Shown: positions 46,017-56,066, counted from the first letter of the stretch. The stretch is DNA of 64,000 nt from Edaphobacter paludis (GCF_039993895.1 NZ_CP121194.1:2108001-2172000); one strand, 5' to 3'. A program made the numbers and translations. Notes: a model not told the origin generated them from the letters alone.

Positions 46017-49000
46017 ATGTCCGTTCGAAAAATACTTATTTGCTTCACGCTGCTCCTCCTCGGTCTGTCGACCCCGGCGTTTAGCCAGGCAGTCAATGCC
46101 ACATTGCTCGGTACGGTTGCAGATCCGACAGGTGCAACTGTCGCTAATGCAAAGATCACCGCTACTGAGATGAAGACGGGCGAAGTCCATAAGTCAGTAT
46201 CAAATGGAAGTGGAAACTATACTTTTCCTGATCTCCAGCCCGGCATCTATAGTGTCACCGCCGAGGCCCCGGGCTTTAAGAAAGCAACGCACCAAAACAT
46301 TGATGTTCAGATCAACTCCTCCACTCGAGTCGATCTTGATCTCGCAACCGGTAGCGTCTCTGAGACAGTGTTTGTCACTACAGCTCCGCCACTTCTGCAA
46401 ACTGACCGTGCCGATATCAGCACTAAGATAGAAGCGCACCAAGTGTCAGATCTGCCACTGAGTGCGAATCGTAACTTCCAGTCGTTGCTCAATCTGGTTC
46501 CTGGAACGGCGCCTGCAACATACGAGAACTCGCAATTCTTCAATGCGGCAGGATCTTTGCAAACGCGGGTTAACGGTATGCCGCGGTTTGGAAACCTGTA
46601 CCAAATTGAAGGTATCGATGACGATAACCGCACAGGCCTTTTGCAGATCATCGTGCCACCAGCAGAATCCATCCAGTCCGTCGATATCTCCACCAGCAAC
46701 TTTGAAGCCGAGCTTGGCCGTGCCACGGGAGCCGTCACGAATGTAATCCTCAAGTCCGGATCGAACGCATTTCATGGCTCTGTGTTTGAGTTCATCCAGA
46801 ACAGCGCAGTGAATGCTCGCTCTTACTTCGGCGGTCCGCTTGGGCATCTCTCCTACAATTACTTCGGCGGCAGCATCGGCGGTCCGATCTGGAAGGATAA
46901 GTTGTTCTTCTTCGGGGACTATCTTCGCACCATCGATCACGAAGCGATCTCAAACACCTTCACTATCGTGCCTCCCACTTTTTACACGCCGAATGCCGCT
47001 GGATTTATCGACCTCAGCGCGCCACTGAATACTGCCAAGCACGCTGGCCAGATCTATGATCCGGCAACGGGAAACCCAGATGGGACCGGGCGCAAACCTT
47101 TTGCCAATAACCAGATTCCTTTCAGCCGGGTCAATCCCGTATCGCTCGCGCTCTTGAAGCTGCTGCCCCAGCCGAACCGGAATCAGAGCAACCTCGCTGC
47201 TCCGTCGAACAACTACGTAACCAACCTTCCTTTCACAAAGGGTTCAGACAGCTTCGACGTCAAGCTCGACTACACCCTGAATGAGAGAAATCATCTGAGC
47301 GGTCGCTATAGTTTTCAACACGTCCCCACTTTCCAGGCGCCTGCTTTTGGAAGTTTCGCGGGTGGTCCGGCGGGTGGTGGATTTCAAGGCACAGGCCTAC
47401 AAAATGCCTATAGCTCAGGCCTGAACTACGACCATGTCTTTTCGCCTTCGCTCTTTACGGAACTAAGATTTGGAGTGGCACATCTTCGCAACAACGCCCA
47501 GCCAAGCGACTATGGCAAAAACGATGCGACAACCGTTGGCATTCCGGGCGTCAATATTGGTGGGCAACCATTTACTTCGGGACAGGTTGGCATCACCCTC
47601 AACGGCGGTTTCTCCAATCCGACCATCGGCTACTCCGCTTCCATGCCTTGGATCCGCGGTGAGGCCAACATTGACTTCGTAAACAACTGGACCAAGATCA
47701 TCCGGAACCACACGATCAAGTTTGGAGGAGATCTCCGTCGCGTCCGGGATGACCTCTTGCAGGGCGAGACATTCAGTCCGCGCGGCCAAATTACTTTCTC
47801 GGCAGGTCAGACCTCCACGGATGCACCGGGCGCAGTGCCTAACGTTGCAAACGATGTTGCCAGCTTTCTACTGGATCAGCCCAGCCAAGCCGGCCGGGAT
47901 CTCACCACGATTTTTCCGGCCTACCGCCAGTGGTGGTTCTTCGCATTCGCCAGCGATAAGTGGCAGGCAACGTCGAAGCTCACGCTGGACCTTGGTCTTC
48001 GCTGGGAATTCTATCCGCCAGCCACGCCGAAGGTTCCTGGAGGATTCTCCAACTATGATCCCACGACGAACAATCTCGTCCTGGCGGGCATCGGCGGCAA
48101 TCCTTTAAACGTCGGAATGCAGACGCGCTATCGGTATGTTGCTCCACGAACTGGCTTTGCCTATCGCGCCACGGATAACACGGTCATCCGCGGTGGATTC
48201 GGCATTAGCTTCTCTCCTTTGGCAGACGACAGTTATGCTTTCAACTATCCCGTACGCGCCAACAACAGCTACCAACCGAACACAGCCTATACGCCGGCGG
48301 TGCTTAGCAATGGACAGGTAGCTACCTTCCAAGCAGGCTTCCCGGCTCCTGTCCCAGTTGTCATCCCTTCCAGCGGGATCATCTCAGCAAGTACACCAAG
48401 TCTCATTAGCCAGCAATACAACGTCATCCCTAAAAACTATAAAAATGCTTATGTCGAGTCCTGGAATGTGGCTGTTCAGCAAGCGCTGCCTGGCAATTTC
48501 TCTATGCAAATCGCGTATGTTGGGAACCATGGCGTAGATATGGGCGCTCAACAGAACATCAACCTGCCCAGCACCTACGGCGGCGGCACCAAGTTCGAAC
48601 CGGAGAACATCGCCTTTGGACGAACAGCATCCACAAATGTAATTGACCAAGGTTTCTCTTCGAATTATCAGTCGCTCCAAGCTCAACTCAACCGCAGACT
48701 CTCCAGTGGGCTTTCACTCACGAGTGCCTTCACTTGGGGTAAGGGCCTGGATTACGTCAGTGGTGATGACGGTGGTCTGACGTTCTTCATCAATCCGCGT
48801 AGAAATTATGCTCCAAATAGCTACGACCGGACGCTGAACTATGAGCAGAGCTTCACGTACGCTCTTCCCTTCGGCAGAGGTCGCCGCTGGCTCAATTCCG
48901 GGCTCACATCTCTAGCATTAGGTGGATGGAAGGTGTCTGGGATCATCTCAGTAGTGTCCGGCACACCGTTTACCATCACTGCGGACGGTAGCACCCTCAA

Positions 49001-49433
49001 CACGCCTGGAACAACGCAGACGGCAAGCCTAGTAGATCCATACCGTGTACTTCACGGCATCGGCCAGGGGAAGAACTGGTTTGACCCAACCTCATTCGCT
49101 CAGCCTGCCGGATGCACAGTGCAGCCCTGCACTGCCGCAAATGTTGGTCTCGGCAACACCGGCAGGAACCAGTTCCGCGGACCTGGATACATTCAGGACA
49201 ACATCTCGCTGTTCAAAAGCTTCGCGATCTTCCGTGAGTCATCTCTGGAGACCCGCATTGAAGCAAAGCAGTTGAGTAACACTCCGCAGTTTGCGAATCC
49301 GAATAGCACCTATTCAGCTAACCCAACGTCAACCTTCGGCCAGGTGACAAGCACACTCAGCAGTGGCCAAGGCAGTGTCAACGGCATTGGAGGCGGCCGC
49401 AGTCTACAGGCATCGGCAGAGATCACGTTCTGA
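46017..49433 (+). CDS. Oar-type TonB-dependent receptor with carboxypeptidase-regulatory domain
   Basis: A 1,138-residue outer-membrane protein. Signal peptide at 1-23 (ILICFTLLLLGLSTPAFSQ); carboxypeptidase-regulatory-like beta-sandwich at about 25-110 (LLGTVADPTGATVANAKITA, YTFPDLQPGIYSVTAEAPGF); plug with NFQSLLNLVPGT and SNFEAELGRATGAVTNVILK; then a long barrel ending LQASAEITF. This is the SusC-like/Oar receptor class expanded in Acidobacteriota, and placement in a sugar operon suggests oligosaccharide uptake. A strong terminator follows the stop. Confidence 0.94.
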   Translation: MSVRKILICFTLLLLGLSTPAFSQAVNATLLGTVADPTGATVANAKITATEMKTGEVHKSVSNGSGNYTFPDLQPGIYSVTAEAPGFKKATHQNIDVQINSSTRVDLDLATGSVSETVFVTTAPPLLQTDRADISTKIEAHQVSDLPLSANRNFQSLLNLVPGTAPATYENSQFFNAAGSLQTRVNGMPRFGNLYQIEGIDDDNRTGLLQIIVPPAESIQSVDISTSNFEAELGRATGAVTNVILKSGSNAFHGSVFEFIQNSAVNARSYFGGPLGHLSYNYFGGSIGGPIWKDKLFFFGDYLRTIDHEAISNTFTIVPPTFYTPNAAGFIDLSAPLNTAKHAGQIYDPATGNPDGTGRKPFANNQIPFSRVNPVSLALLKLLPQPNRNQSNLAAPSNNYVTNLPFTKGSDSFDVKLDYTLNERNHLSGRYSFQHVPTFQAPAFGSFAGGPAGGGFQGTGLQNAYSSGLNYDHVFSPSLFTELRFGVAHLRNNAQPSDYGKNDATTVGIPGVNIGGQPFTSGQVGITLNGGFSNPTIGYSASMPWIRGEANIDFVNNWTKIIRNHTIKFGGDLRRVRDDLLQGETFSPRGQITFSAGQTSTDAPGAVPNVANDVASFLLDQPSQAGRDLTTIFPAYRQWWFFAFASDKWQATSKLTLDLGLRWEFYPPATPKVPGGFSNYDPTTNNLVLAGIGGNPLNVGMQTRYRYVAPRTGFAYRATDNTVIRGGFGISFSPLADDSYAFNYPVRANNSYQPNTAYTPAVLSNGQVATFQAGFPAPVPVVIPSSGIISASTPSLISQQYNVIPKNYKNAYVESWNVAVQQALPGNFSMQIAYVGNHGVDMGAQQNINLPSTYGGGTKFEPENIAFGRTASTNVIDQGFSSNYQSLQAQLNRRLSSGLSLTSAFTWGKGLDYVSGDDGGLTFFINPRRNYAPNSYDRTLNYEQSFTYALPFGRGRRWLNSGLTSLALGGWKVSGIISVVSGTPFTITADGSTLNTPGTTQTASLVDPYRVLHGIGQGKNWFDPTSFAQPAGCTVQPCTAANVGLGNTGRNQFRGPGYIQDNISLFKSFAIFRESSLETRIEAKQLSNTPQFANPNSTYSANPTSTFGQVTSTLSSGQGSVNGIGGGRSLQASAEITF

Positions 49434-49467
49434 GGCGAATAATCAGACTGATTCTCGTTTGATTGGA

Positions 49468-49503
49468 AGGGGCGGCCATTCCGTATTAGGAATGGCTGCC
49501 CCT
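49468..49503 (+). terminator. Intrinsic-terminator-like hairpin after the TonB receptor gene
   Basis: A 15-bp stem (AGGGGCGGCCATTCC pairing with GGAATGGCTGCCCCT, one G-U wobble) with a six-base loop, 34 nt after the stop. The following T-run is short (CTTCAATTT). Confidence 0.8.
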
Positions 49504-49777
49504 CTTCAATTTAAGCAAAACAGTTATTCTGAATCGCGGGGATGTGTGTAGTGCTGCTGGGGAAGGAGCATTGATACTGGAGCCGCGAAAACCATGTGCG
49601 TCGGGAGCACGATGTGAACTGCTTGAGTTTGCAGGCCTCAACCGACGCGCGTGGGGTTGTGCTACTGCGTCGATAGGAAGCCGAGAGAACCTACCTCCGG
49701 CTGCTCTCTTCTTGGACTACGCACGTGACTACGAACGGCTCAACAGCTAAGCTTCAACAGCATCAGAATAAGTCACC
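49504..49777. other. Gap between terminator and convergent isomerase gene
   Basis: No supported gene. A 68-codon plus-strand ORF at 49544 starts with a non-ATG codon and lacks features. Confidence 0.35.
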
Positions 49778-50719
49778 TCAGACGCTTGAATATTTTCTGC
49801 AAAGCGTCTGAATTTCGGCGACCAGCTTGGGCACGCCGACGGCCGCAGCGTCACCCCCAGGAAGGCTACGTTCATATTCAGCCGACACGTAACCCTTGTA
49901 GCCAGCTTTGGCGAAGAGCTGCCAGACGCGGTCCATATCTACGGGAGTGTGATCGTAAAAATGGTCACGAATATGGATGTGGGTGGCGTAGGGCACGCAT
50001 GCCGCAATCTGCGCGTAGGCGTCTTGACTGGCGGTGGGAATATAGTTTGTGATATCGAGATTAATTCCAGCGTAAGGCGAATTGACGCGCTGCATGATTT
50101 CAAGACACACGTCCGCGCTCTGTGATACACCGACATGGTCTTCGAGGCCAAGCGTGATGCCCTTCTGGGCAGAGTAGTCGCATCCGGCCTTCATCGTTTC
50201 AACCGTCCAGCCGATGCCTTGCTGCAATGTGGCATCTGGTGGCAGTTTGCCAGCGAAAATTCTCAGATGGGAAGCTCCAAGCTGCTCCGTGACATCCACC
50301 CACTTTTTAATCTCTTTTAGGCAGTCGGCGCGTTTCTTCGCATCGGCTTGAACCATGCTGGCCCGACATGCAGAGCCAGAAAAGGGTACCGCATGTTTGT
50401 AAGCCAGATGACGAAGGCCATGGAGATATTTCGGATCGGTTGATTTGAAGTAATACGCCGTCATGTCGATGCCGTCGAGCCGCAGCTCCACTGCTTTTAG
50501 AATGAAGTCCTCCAGCGTCATCGTGCCTTGTCTCAGCTCTTTATCGTATGAGTAGGCACAGCAACCCGAAAGCAGTCGCGCCACGTTGGAGCTATTTGTA
50601 TTGAAAGCCGGCGATATGGCCGCAACGGCAGGTAATTCGAGTAGCTCCATGCCGGTGGCTGCTAAAGCGCCTAGTCCCACTGTTTTTAGAAACTGGCGAC
50701 GAGCTAATTTGTGGTGCAT
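49778..50719 (-). CDS. Tat-exported sugar phosphate isomerase/epimerase-like TIM barrel
   Basis: A 313-residue protein of the xylose-isomerase-like AP endonuclease-2 fold. The N terminus has a Tat signal (ARRQFLKTVGLGALAATGM). Barrel features: DGIDMTAYYF, HLRIFAGKL, LGLEDHVG (metal-ligand Glu and His), AGINLDITNYIPT (Asp), THIHIRDHFYDH (His cluster), and VSAEYE (Glu). ATG 50719 begins the Tat signal; the longer frame to 50824 was rejected. The metal-binding set is complete, so an active isomerase or epimerase outside the cytoplasm is likely; the substrate is unknown. Confidence 0.9.
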   Translation of the reverse strand: MHHKLARRQFLKTVGLGALAATGMELLELPAVAAISPAFNTNSSNVARLLSGCCAYSYDKELRQGTMTLEDFILKAVELRLDGIDMTAYYFKSTDPKYLHGLRHLAYKHAVPFSGSACRASMVQADAKKRADCLKEIKKWVDVTEQLGASHLRIFAGKLPPDATLQQGIGWTVETMKAGCDYSAQKGITLGLEDHVGVSQSADVCLEIMQRVNSPYAGINLDITNYIPTASQDAYAQIAACVPYATHIHIRDHFYDHTPVDMDRVWQLFAKAGYKGYVSAEYERSLPGGDAAAVGVPKLVAEIQTLCRKYSSV

Positions 50720-51016
50720 TCTTCCCCCGCGGTGAATATTTTCAGAAGAGTGTTGCTCTGGCCAGACAGAAGGTGCTGCTCGAGATGCGTGTAATGACAG
50801 TACCGCGTTAGCAGCGTTTGTCAATATAAATTTCTTGGAAATACTGAAAAATTGCCGGCGGCCTTACAGTTTAGTGCTGTGGACGATGGAAGATGGCAAT
50901 TGCATAGTCATAAGGCCCGAGGGGGCACAGCCCATGTATACCCATCCAAGCAATGGATTATAGATCCATCACGTGTTTCATCGCCGGATATCTATAAAAA
51001 TGTCGGTCCATCAATA

Positions 51017-51068
51017 TCAAATGGGGCAGGACAGCCTCGAACTCAAATGGGGCAGAACAAGCCTCGAA
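51017..51068 (+). repeat. Two near-tandem 25/26-bp direct repeats
   Basis: Unit 1 (51017-51041) and unit 2 (51043-51068) both read TCAAATGGGGCAG, then ACA with CCTCGAA, differing by one substitution and a one-base insertion. They lie in the intergenic region; purpose unknown. Confidence 0.7.
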
Positions 51069-51177
51069 AATCGGGGGAAACTCCTGTCTCAGAGGTAAAA
51101 GCCTAGCCAATCTCCCAGTCTGCAGAGAATGAATTCGGTGTCGATCTACCAACAGAAAATCTAAAGTAATTTTTCCG

Positions 51178-51207
51178 TTGACAATCGAATATTTTCACGA
51201 CTAATGT
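51178..51207 (+). promoter_or_regulatory. Promoter-like element upstream of the 310-residue isomerase gene
   Basis: TTGACA (51178-51183), an 18-nt spacer and TAATGT (51202-51207), preceded by TTTTTCCG. It matches the element at 44373 in TTTTTC, TTGACA, spacing and the trailing TGTGA. CAATCG overlapping the -35 box resembles half of the 45913 palindrome. Confidence 0.5.
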
Positions 51208-51377
51208 GATTTGCATCTGGAAATGAATGCTTTGTTCTTTTGGAATTCGCATGTGTAAATCAAGAAATCCATAACACTCCAATAACGCGTGGGCCGTTCA
51301 GCGCATTGAACTTTCCCGCCTCCACCATACGAAATATCCCTCCATCCAGTATGCGTAGTAGGAAAGGATTCTCTTAA

Positions 51378-52310
51378 ATGACATTTTCACGTCGTCACTT
51401 TCTAGTTGGCATTGGAACCGTGACCGTAGCTTCTTACGCAGGCGCATCACCTCTTAACGCCTTTAAGAGGCAGGCCTTGCTCTATCCGCCCATGGATTTG
51501 TCATATTTTGATCGCCCACTCGACCATGGAGTACAGGAGATGAAGCTTGGCGCTAGCGCCAGGATCTCCAAAGGAGATAGCCACCAGAGCATCGCTATTG
51601 CTTCTGCGCTTGGGTACCCTGGTCTTCATCTCGATTCGAGCATTCTCCGACAATATCCCGATCCCCATGAGCTGAAAGCCCTTCTTGCTTCGCACGAGCT
51701 TGCACTTGTAGCTTTGTCCAGCGGCAGTATTGGGCTCGATCCTGGGCTTGATGCTGAGATCATTGAAGCGCATGTAAAGAATGCGCGATACCTGCGCGCC
51801 GCCGGCGGAAAATATCTACTAATAACTGGAGTGGCCACTAAGCGGCAAGACTTTACCGCGAACGAGTACAGGCAAGCAGGTAAACTTCTTACCGAGATTG
51901 GCAAACGCACTGCAGACTACGGCGTCCAGACCGGATTTCAGAACCGCATGGATACAATCGGGCAGACTCCGAAGCAAGTGGATTCCATCTTGGCTGCTGT
52001 AGATTCGCGCTATGTGAAGTACAGTCTCGATGTTCAGCATTATTTGCAGGGTGGCGGAGATCCGGGGACGGCAATCCGTGTTTACGACAAACGCATGGTA
52101 TGCGTACACCTTCAAGATCTTCAACCTGCCGTAGCAAAAGACCAATATCAAGCTCCCACTCTACTCCCAGCAAAAAACGACATCCGCCAGATTGGCCAAG
52201 CGCTTCATTCGTCGAACTTCAATGGGTGGAGCTTCATCGGTCTGGATGGGCAGAAGTTGAATGCAATAAACGCGGAGTATCTAACGAAGAAACTAGGAGT
52301 ACAGGCATGA
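51378..52310 (+). CDS. Tat-exported sugar isomerase/epimerase-like TIM barrel
   Basis: A 310-residue protein with Tat-like signal (SRRHFLVGIGTVTVASYAGA). Barrel features: YPGLHLDSSILRQYPDPHEL, ALSSGSIGLDPG, YLLITGVAT, TGFQNRMDTIGQ, KYSLDVQHYLQGGGDPG and MVCVHLQDLQP. The usual metal-ligand Glu of the second strand is not obvious (TGFQNRMD in place of LxxExH), so a binding or altered catalytic role is possible. Its stop overlaps the next ATG (ATGA), so translation is coupled. Confidence 0.82.
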   Translation: MTFSRRHFLVGIGTVTVASYAGASPLNAFKRQALLYPPMDLSYFDRPLDHGVQEMKLGASARISKGDSHQSIAIASALGYPGLHLDSSILRQYPDPHELKALLASHELALVALSSGSIGLDPGLDAEIIEAHVKNARYLRAAGGKYLLITGVATKRQDFTANEYRQAGKLLTEIGKRTADYGVQTGFQNRMDTIGQTPKQVDSILAAVDSRYVKYSLDVQHYLQGGGDPGTAIRVYDKRMVCVHLQDLQPAVAKDQYQAPTLLPAKNDIRQIGQALHSSNFNGWSFIGLDGQKLNAINAEYLTKKLGVQA

Positions 52311-53206
52311 GCTGCCCCTTTCGACTTGCAGTAATTAACGATGAGATAACCCAGGATTTTGGAAGGGCATGCGAGATAGCGTCGGGATCAATGGGACTCA
52401 GCTGGATTGAACTTCGGAGTATGTGGAATAAAAACATTGTAGACCTTGACTCAACTGAAGTAGCGGAGGCAAGGCGCATCCTCGAGAAATATCGACTGCG
52501 CGTTACCGATATTGCAAGTCCGCTTTTCAAAGTAGATTGGATCGGCACAGCGCCCTCTAAAGACGCTCCGCAGCCCGGCAACCGCAAAGCGGACAAGGGA
52601 GCATTCCACAATGATTTTGCCTTCGAACAACAGGATGAACTGCTTGAACGGTGCATTGAACTAACAAAAGCCTTTCACACCGATCGCATTCGATGCTTTG
52701 ATTTCCTGCGGCTAGATAATCAGGCACCTTATAGAGAAGCCATCAATGAAAAGTTGCGCAAGGCCGCGGTACTCTGCGAGAAAAGCAACAAGATTCTCCT
52801 CCTGGAAAACGAGGAGTCCTGCAACACGAGAACTAGCGAGGAATCTGCAGCAGTTCTGAAGGCAATTCCGAATAAGAACTTCATGCTGAATTGGGACCCG
52901 GCAAATGCCGCCTCGGTTGGCGACAAACCGTTTCCCCAGGGGTACGATTTATTGCCCAAGGATCGTATCGGCCATTGCCACTGTAAAGATGTCGTTCGCA
53001 AGCCAGACGGAAAATATGCCTGGGCGCCGGTAGGTGTTGGGATTATTGACTGGGTAGGCCAGTTTCGTGCCCTGAAGCGAGACGGGTTTAACTATGCGGT
53101 GAGTCTCGAGACTCATTGGCATGGTGGAGGGACACCTGAAGCGTCCTCACTTAAGAGCATGCAAGATATCCGCACTGCACTGGACAAAGCGAGAATCGCC
53201 TGCTAG
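52307..53206 (+). CDS. Cytoplasmic sugar phosphate isomerase/epimerase (AP endonuclease-2 TIM barrel)
   Basis: A 299-residue protein without signal. Barrel motifs: LAVINDEITQDFGRACEIA, WIELRSMWNKN, VTDIASPLFKVDW, ILLLENEESCN (metal-ligand Glu), MLNWDPANAAS (Asp), GHCHCKDVVRK (His) and VSLETHWHGGG (Glu). The ligand set of the isomerase family is present. The start ATG 52307 overlaps the previous stop and has AGGAG upstream; the open frame back to 52100 lies inside the preceding gene. Confidence 0.9.
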   Translation: MSCPFRLAVINDEITQDFGRACEIASGSMGLSWIELRSMWNKNIVDLDSTEVAEARRILEKYRLRVTDIASPLFKVDWIGTAPSKDAPQPGNRKADKGAFHNDFAFEQQDELLERCIELTKAFHTDRIRCFDFLRLDNQAPYREAINEKLRKAAVLCEKSNKILLLENEESCNTRTSEESAAVLKAIPNKNFMLNWDPANAASVGDKPFPQGYDLLPKDRIGHCHCKDVVRKPDGKYAWAPVGVGIIDWVGQFRALKRDGFNYAVSLETHWHGGGTPEASSLKSMQDIRTALDKARIAC

Positions 53207-53289
53207 CTGTTGGCTTCCCAGTTAGTTAGCCGAAATCATGCGATTTACAAAAAAACGAGCACCAGAACAATCAAAGGAGTAGGTCGAAG

Positions 53290-54603
53290 ATGGAAAATGA
53301 CGGGAAGAAGATAGATCGCCGGGAATTTATGGGAAAAGTAGGAATGGGTGCTGCTGCACTTGGAGTATTTCCTGCTGGTCGGCTGTTTGCTGCGAGCAAT
53401 CGGGTTTTAGGCGCGAACGATAGGATTCGAATTGGATTGATCGGAGCTGGAGATCGAGGACAGGACGACTTAAGGCATGCACTGAAGCAGCCAAATGTCG
53501 AATGCGTTGCTGTTGCCGATGTATACTCGCGTCGCCGTGATCAGGTAAAAGGCTACTTGCCCAACGTCGCAACCTATGACGATCCTATGCGATTGCTGGA
53601 ACGCAACGACATTGATGCTGTAATCCATGCAACTCCCCAGCATTTACATAAGAAGTACTTTCTAGCCACGCTGGCTGCGGGAAAGGATCTCTATTCCGAG
53701 AAGACCTTGGCTTGGAACATTCCCGAGGCTATGGCCTGCCGGGATGCCGCAAAGTCCTCAAAGCAGATTGTGCAGATAGGGATGCAGGACCAAAGCAATG
53801 GTGAGATGGAAGACACGAGAAAATGGATTCGAGACGGACTGGCGGGGAAGATAACGATGGTCGACTCGTGGATGAGTCGTAATACATTGGAGGGCCATGG
53901 ACAGTGGGTTCGCCCAGTGCTTAGCGATTGCAATCCGGATCACGTCAATTGGGATTTGTTTCTCTCCGGTCGTCCGAAGGTTCCGTTTGACGGCTACAAA
54001 TTCATTAACTGGCGCCTGTTCTGGGAATTCTCCGGCGGTAATGTTACAGAGAACATGGTCCACCAGATAGGGTGGATCATCAACGCCATGGATTTACAAC
54101 TGCCGAAAGCTGCAACCATGACCGGTGGCGTGTATTCAAAGAAAGATGGGCGCCAGGTACCAGACACATTTAGTGTCGCGCTTGAGTATCCGAATGACCT
54201 CCTTGTCACATGGCAATCGACCTTCAGCAATAGCCGTTATGGTCTGGGAGAGCGCTTCCTCGGAGATAAAGGCACGATTGAACACATGAGTGGTTCGAAC
54301 GATATGAAGACGGGTGTGTACCAAAAAGGCCAGCCACACTCGGATCAAGCTATTGGACCTACAAATTATTATCCGGAGAAGCTCAATAACCCAAACGGCG
54401 TTCCTCTCAAGGGAGAGAATCCAGGTGTCGATCACATGGCAAACTGGATGGATTGCATCCGTAACCGCGCGCAGCCAAACGCGACAGTCGAAATCGGATA
54501 CTTGTCGGCAGTCGCATGCCATATGTCGAATCTGGCATACAAACAAAAGCGCCGCGTTACCCTGGAAGAAGCTATGGCTGCGAAGCCAGAAGCCTGGATG
54601 TAG
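53290..54603 (+). CDS. Tat-exported Gfo/Idh/MocA-family oxidoreductase
   Basis: A 437-residue enzyme with Tat signal (DRREFMGKVGMGAAALGVFP). The Rossmann part reads RIGLIGAGDRGQDDLRHAL and VECVAVADVYSRRRDQV; the EKP position reads DLYSEKTLAWN (EKT); a Gly-rich C-terminal domain has ENMVHQIGWIINAMDL. Exported members with tightly bound nucleotide are common in Acidobacteriota and Planctomycetes sugar clusters. It follows the isomerase pair by 83 nt with a good AAAGGAG site, so it belongs to the same operon. Confidence 0.9.
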   Translation: MENDGKKIDRREFMGKVGMGAAALGVFPAGRLFAASNRVLGANDRIRIGLIGAGDRGQDDLRHALKQPNVECVAVADVYSRRRDQVKGYLPNVATYDDPMRLLERNDIDAVIHATPQHLHKKYFLATLAAGKDLYSEKTLAWNIPEAMACRDAAKSSKQIVQIGMQDQSNGEMEDTRKWIRDGLAGKITMVDSWMSRNTLEGHGQWVRPVLSDCNPDHVNWDLFLSGRPKVPFDGYKFINWRLFWEFSGGNVTENMVHQIGWIINAMDLQLPKAATMTGGVYSKKDGRQVPDTFSVALEYPNDLLVTWQSTFSNSRYGLGERFLGDKGTIEHMSGSNDMKTGVYQKGQPHSDQAIGPTNYYPEKLNNPNGVPLKGENPGVDHMANWMDCIRNRAQPNATVEIGYLSAVACHMSNLAYKQKRRVTLEEAMAAKPEAWM

Positions 54604-54824
54604 CTGCTGAAGTCTGTCCTCTTCAAGAGCCCCCTTCTAATCTGATCGGGGTTGATGACTGATAAACAGAGAGCTTTGAAATTGAAGAGCGTTAGAGCGT
54701 TAGTTGTCTGTAGAAATCCGAATCCTAAGTGCTCTATGCCCTCAAGGGCATAATCTATTGCTCTCCATAAAACGAATCCGTCGATATACGAGGATTGTGG
54801 GTTAATCTGACGGTGATGTTCACA

Positions 54825-54854
54825 CTGGATGTGAGGATCGATCCTCACATCCAG
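54825..54854. repeat. 30-bp perfect palindrome
   Basis: CTGGATGTGAGGATC followed at once by its reverse complement (no spacer). It lies 220 nt after the oxidoreductase gene and 5 nt beyond the end of the TonB-receptor relic on the other strand. It could form a hairpin with a four-base loop and stop transcription from both sides, though no U-run is present on either side. Confidence 0.7.
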
Positions 54855-54859
54855 AATGG

Positions 54860-56066
54860 TCATTGAGACAAGACACTCAATACCTTAAGCCTATGTAGAC
54901 CTGGGCTTGTTGCTCTGGCCGCCTCCCGGCTGTAGCGCCAATTTCCCGGCATATTGGTTGATGTCGTTGTAAGTTTCCCCGAGAACAACGGATGGTTGAA
55001 AGTGTTGAAAGTTTCCAACCGCAACTGGAGCTTCATTGCTTCCGTAATGCTGAAGTTTTTGGAAAGATTGGAGTCATCGAGGATAGTCCAGGCTTGGCGA
55101 ACTCCGGTGTAGACCACATTGGGATTCGCCCCGTCATTCGGGATTTGAACGAAGTCCGGTAGAGTGTAACCGAAGTTGGTCGCTTTCTGCGATTCTGCAA
55201 TGGCACCGGTCTCGGCGTTTGTGGTCCAGTAACATGGTGCCCACGACTGAAGATTGTGGTTGTCCGAGCGCCAGTAGTGTTTGATTTTTGCGCTATGCAC
55301 GTAGTCCCATGCGCCGGGCACACACATGGCCGCGCCCGATTGGAAAATAGCCATCGAGGAAAACCCAACACTCCATCAACAATACGGTTTGAGAGGGTGA
55401 GTTCCTTAAGGTGCTCCTATTGTCCGTTTTCTGACGCCGCCTTGGTTTGTCACGCAATGGGCTACTGATAATCCCACTAGGGTTCGCTAGCGGGGAGAAA
55501 GCATCGCGACGCTTGCTTGCCACTGGAGCTGCTGCTGGTCGAGAATTCCCATCTGGTAATACGCATCGGGCTGGCGCGAATCTGCTGCGATAGCGCGCTT
55601 GAGCAGAAGCCCGGCTTCACCCACCCAGGTCTGGCTCGCCGCCTGAGTAGTCGGTGCCATTCAGCAAGCTGTATTGATCAAGATAGTATCTCGTGTAGCC
55701 AAAGCGAAACTCATTCAACATGGTCGCCGAGAAGGTGTGATCTTCTGTGATTGAAATCGACTGAGCATCCCCATCCTGATTGTTGGCCTGATCGGCATCC
55801 CCAGCGCCCGGGACCACGGTACCGCCGTGATATGGGTCCGTGACCAGCGAATTGTTTGTACCCCAATGATAGATGGCATGTAGGCGGTCTGACTGGGTGT
55901 TCACCTGATAAAAACGCGAGTCGATCTGGTTAGTGTTGGATGTAACGGGAGAGTCCACAGCATAGTTCGAGAACCATCCATTGCGGGTTCCGGGGAGGTT
56001 GGGCTTGGGGAAAAACTTAGGCAGTGTGTTCAGCCCCGCCGCACTCACGCGGCTCGCCGGAATGAT
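54860..56066 (-). pseudogene. Relic of an Oar-type TonB-dependent receptor
   Basis: Two separate reading frames carry receptor sequence in the right order. From about 56066 to 55617: IIPASRVSAAGLNTLPKFF, NQIDSRFYQVNTQSDRLHA and FSATMLNEFRFGYTRYY. From about 55370 to 54860: LPDFVQIPNDG, SLSKNFSITEAMK-type barrel and RLETFNTFNHPLFSG near the C terminus. The plug, the regulatory domain and about 250 bp in the middle are lost or scrambled. The relic begins abruptly 9 nt before the multicopper-oxidase stop, so a deletion or rearrangement joined the two. Confidence 0.8.

Larger units (their letters stand above)
50720..51377. promoter_or_regulatory. 658-bp divergent control region between two isomerase genes
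   Basis: Contains no supported gene. It holds the promoter-like element at 51178-51207, a 25-bp near-tandem repeat at 51017-51068, and the minus-strand promoter of the left isomerase gene. Confidence 0.45.

Noticed and set aside
50958..51152. Possible transposase-tail ORF on the minus strand
   Set aside because: Only 64 codons with a weak impression of similarity; the direct repeat in it explains part of the pattern and no transposase motif is visible.
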